Position numbers and translations under genes: made by a program. The notes beneath the pieces were generated by a model. That model had not been told where the DNA came from. It ran no database searches and saw only the letters and a program-made list of their open reading frames with translations. DNA of 30,803 nt. Origin: Guyanagaster necrorhizus. Taxonomy: Eukaryota; Basidiomycota; Agaricomycetes; Agaricales; Physalacriaceae. Numbering within the stretch: the first letter of the stretch is position 1; every line of letters begins with the position of its first letter. Below, piece after piece: positions 30,709-30,803 of the stretch. The stretch covers positions 1-30,803 of the forward strand of contig NW_025064914.1 of NCBI RefSeq assembly GCF_019112545.1, given 5' to 3'.

Positions 30709-30803
30709 TGTTGTAAGTAGAGAGCAGAGTAATGTAACAGAGAACTAGAATTGGCCTCTCGAGAGAGAAACGTTCTACTTAAATACATTTCGTATTACTT
30801 CGA
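30709..30803 (+). mobile_element. Possible start of another LTR, running off the window
   Basis: The copia frame breaks at TGTTGTAAGTAGAGAGCAG, a typical LTR-like TGTTG start. The following 90 bp are richer in CpG than the element they interrupt and contain the palindrome CTCTCGAGAG and a CTTAAATA stretch. I infer a younger element or solo LTR inserted into the copia pol, or the result of a rearrangement. The rest is outside the window. Confidence 0.4.

Noticed and set aside
1..30803. CRISPR arrays, bacterial operons, rRNA or tRNA genes
   Set aside because: No regularly spaced repeats or RNA-gene structures were seen; introns and retrotransposons show a eukaryotic, fungal sequence.

Overview
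The window looks like a piece of an Agaricomycete (mushroom-forming basidiomycete) genome. The genes are dense with 41-60 bp GT-AG introns, two of them encode basidiomycete-type sesquiterpene synthases, one is an SRPK-like kinase, and the flanks are Ty3/gypsy and Ty1/copia retrotransposons. The genus cannot be read from the sequence.

Layout. (1) Positions 1-4828 are retrotransposon debris: a Ty3/gypsy RNase H-integrase relic split by about 1.6 kb of unidentified DNA, then a 5'-truncated Ty1/copia RT-RNase H with polypurine tract and a complete-looking 240-bp LTR. This block has almost no CpG. The LTR abuts, and truncates, a minus-strand host gene at 4829. (2) Positions 4829-26200 are CpG-normal and carry a broken secondary-metabolite locus: a 3'-only sesquiterpene synthase pseudogene (5617-5904), an intact sesquiterpene synthase (STS1, 7370-8668), an intact short-chain dehydrogenase/reductase (11869-13160), a C2H2 zinc-finger protein (14001-15038, minus), an O-methyltransferase pseudogene (16523-17957, minus), a fragment with an MGQYW motif, a small two-pass membrane protein, an SRPK-like kinase pseudogene (20513-22033), a second intact sesquiterpene synthase (STS2, 24403-25695) and a second small kinase fragment directly behind it. 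(3) Positions 26212-30803 are again CpG-poor: unidentified repeat DNA, then a Ty1/copia element with 5' LTR, gag, protease and integrase in one frame broken by three stops. Its reading frame is cut at about 30709 by what looks like the start of another LTR.

How the genes could work together. The two synthases would cyclise farnesyl diphosphate to a sesquiterpene skeleton, the reductase could act on an oxidised terpene, and the zinc-finger protein is a candidate regulator. The methyltransferase is degenerate and I found no cytochrome P450, so the pathway here is incomplete or has its other enzymes elsewhere. The strongest observations are the matched six-exon structures of STS1 and STS2 (349 and 346 aa, TATA box 47 bp before each ATG), a tandem duplication with a perfectly identical 173-bp non-synthase block, a frame-supported GC-AG intron in the reductase, and the sharp CpG boundaries between transposon blocks and gene island. 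I did not find a clearly new class of biological system.
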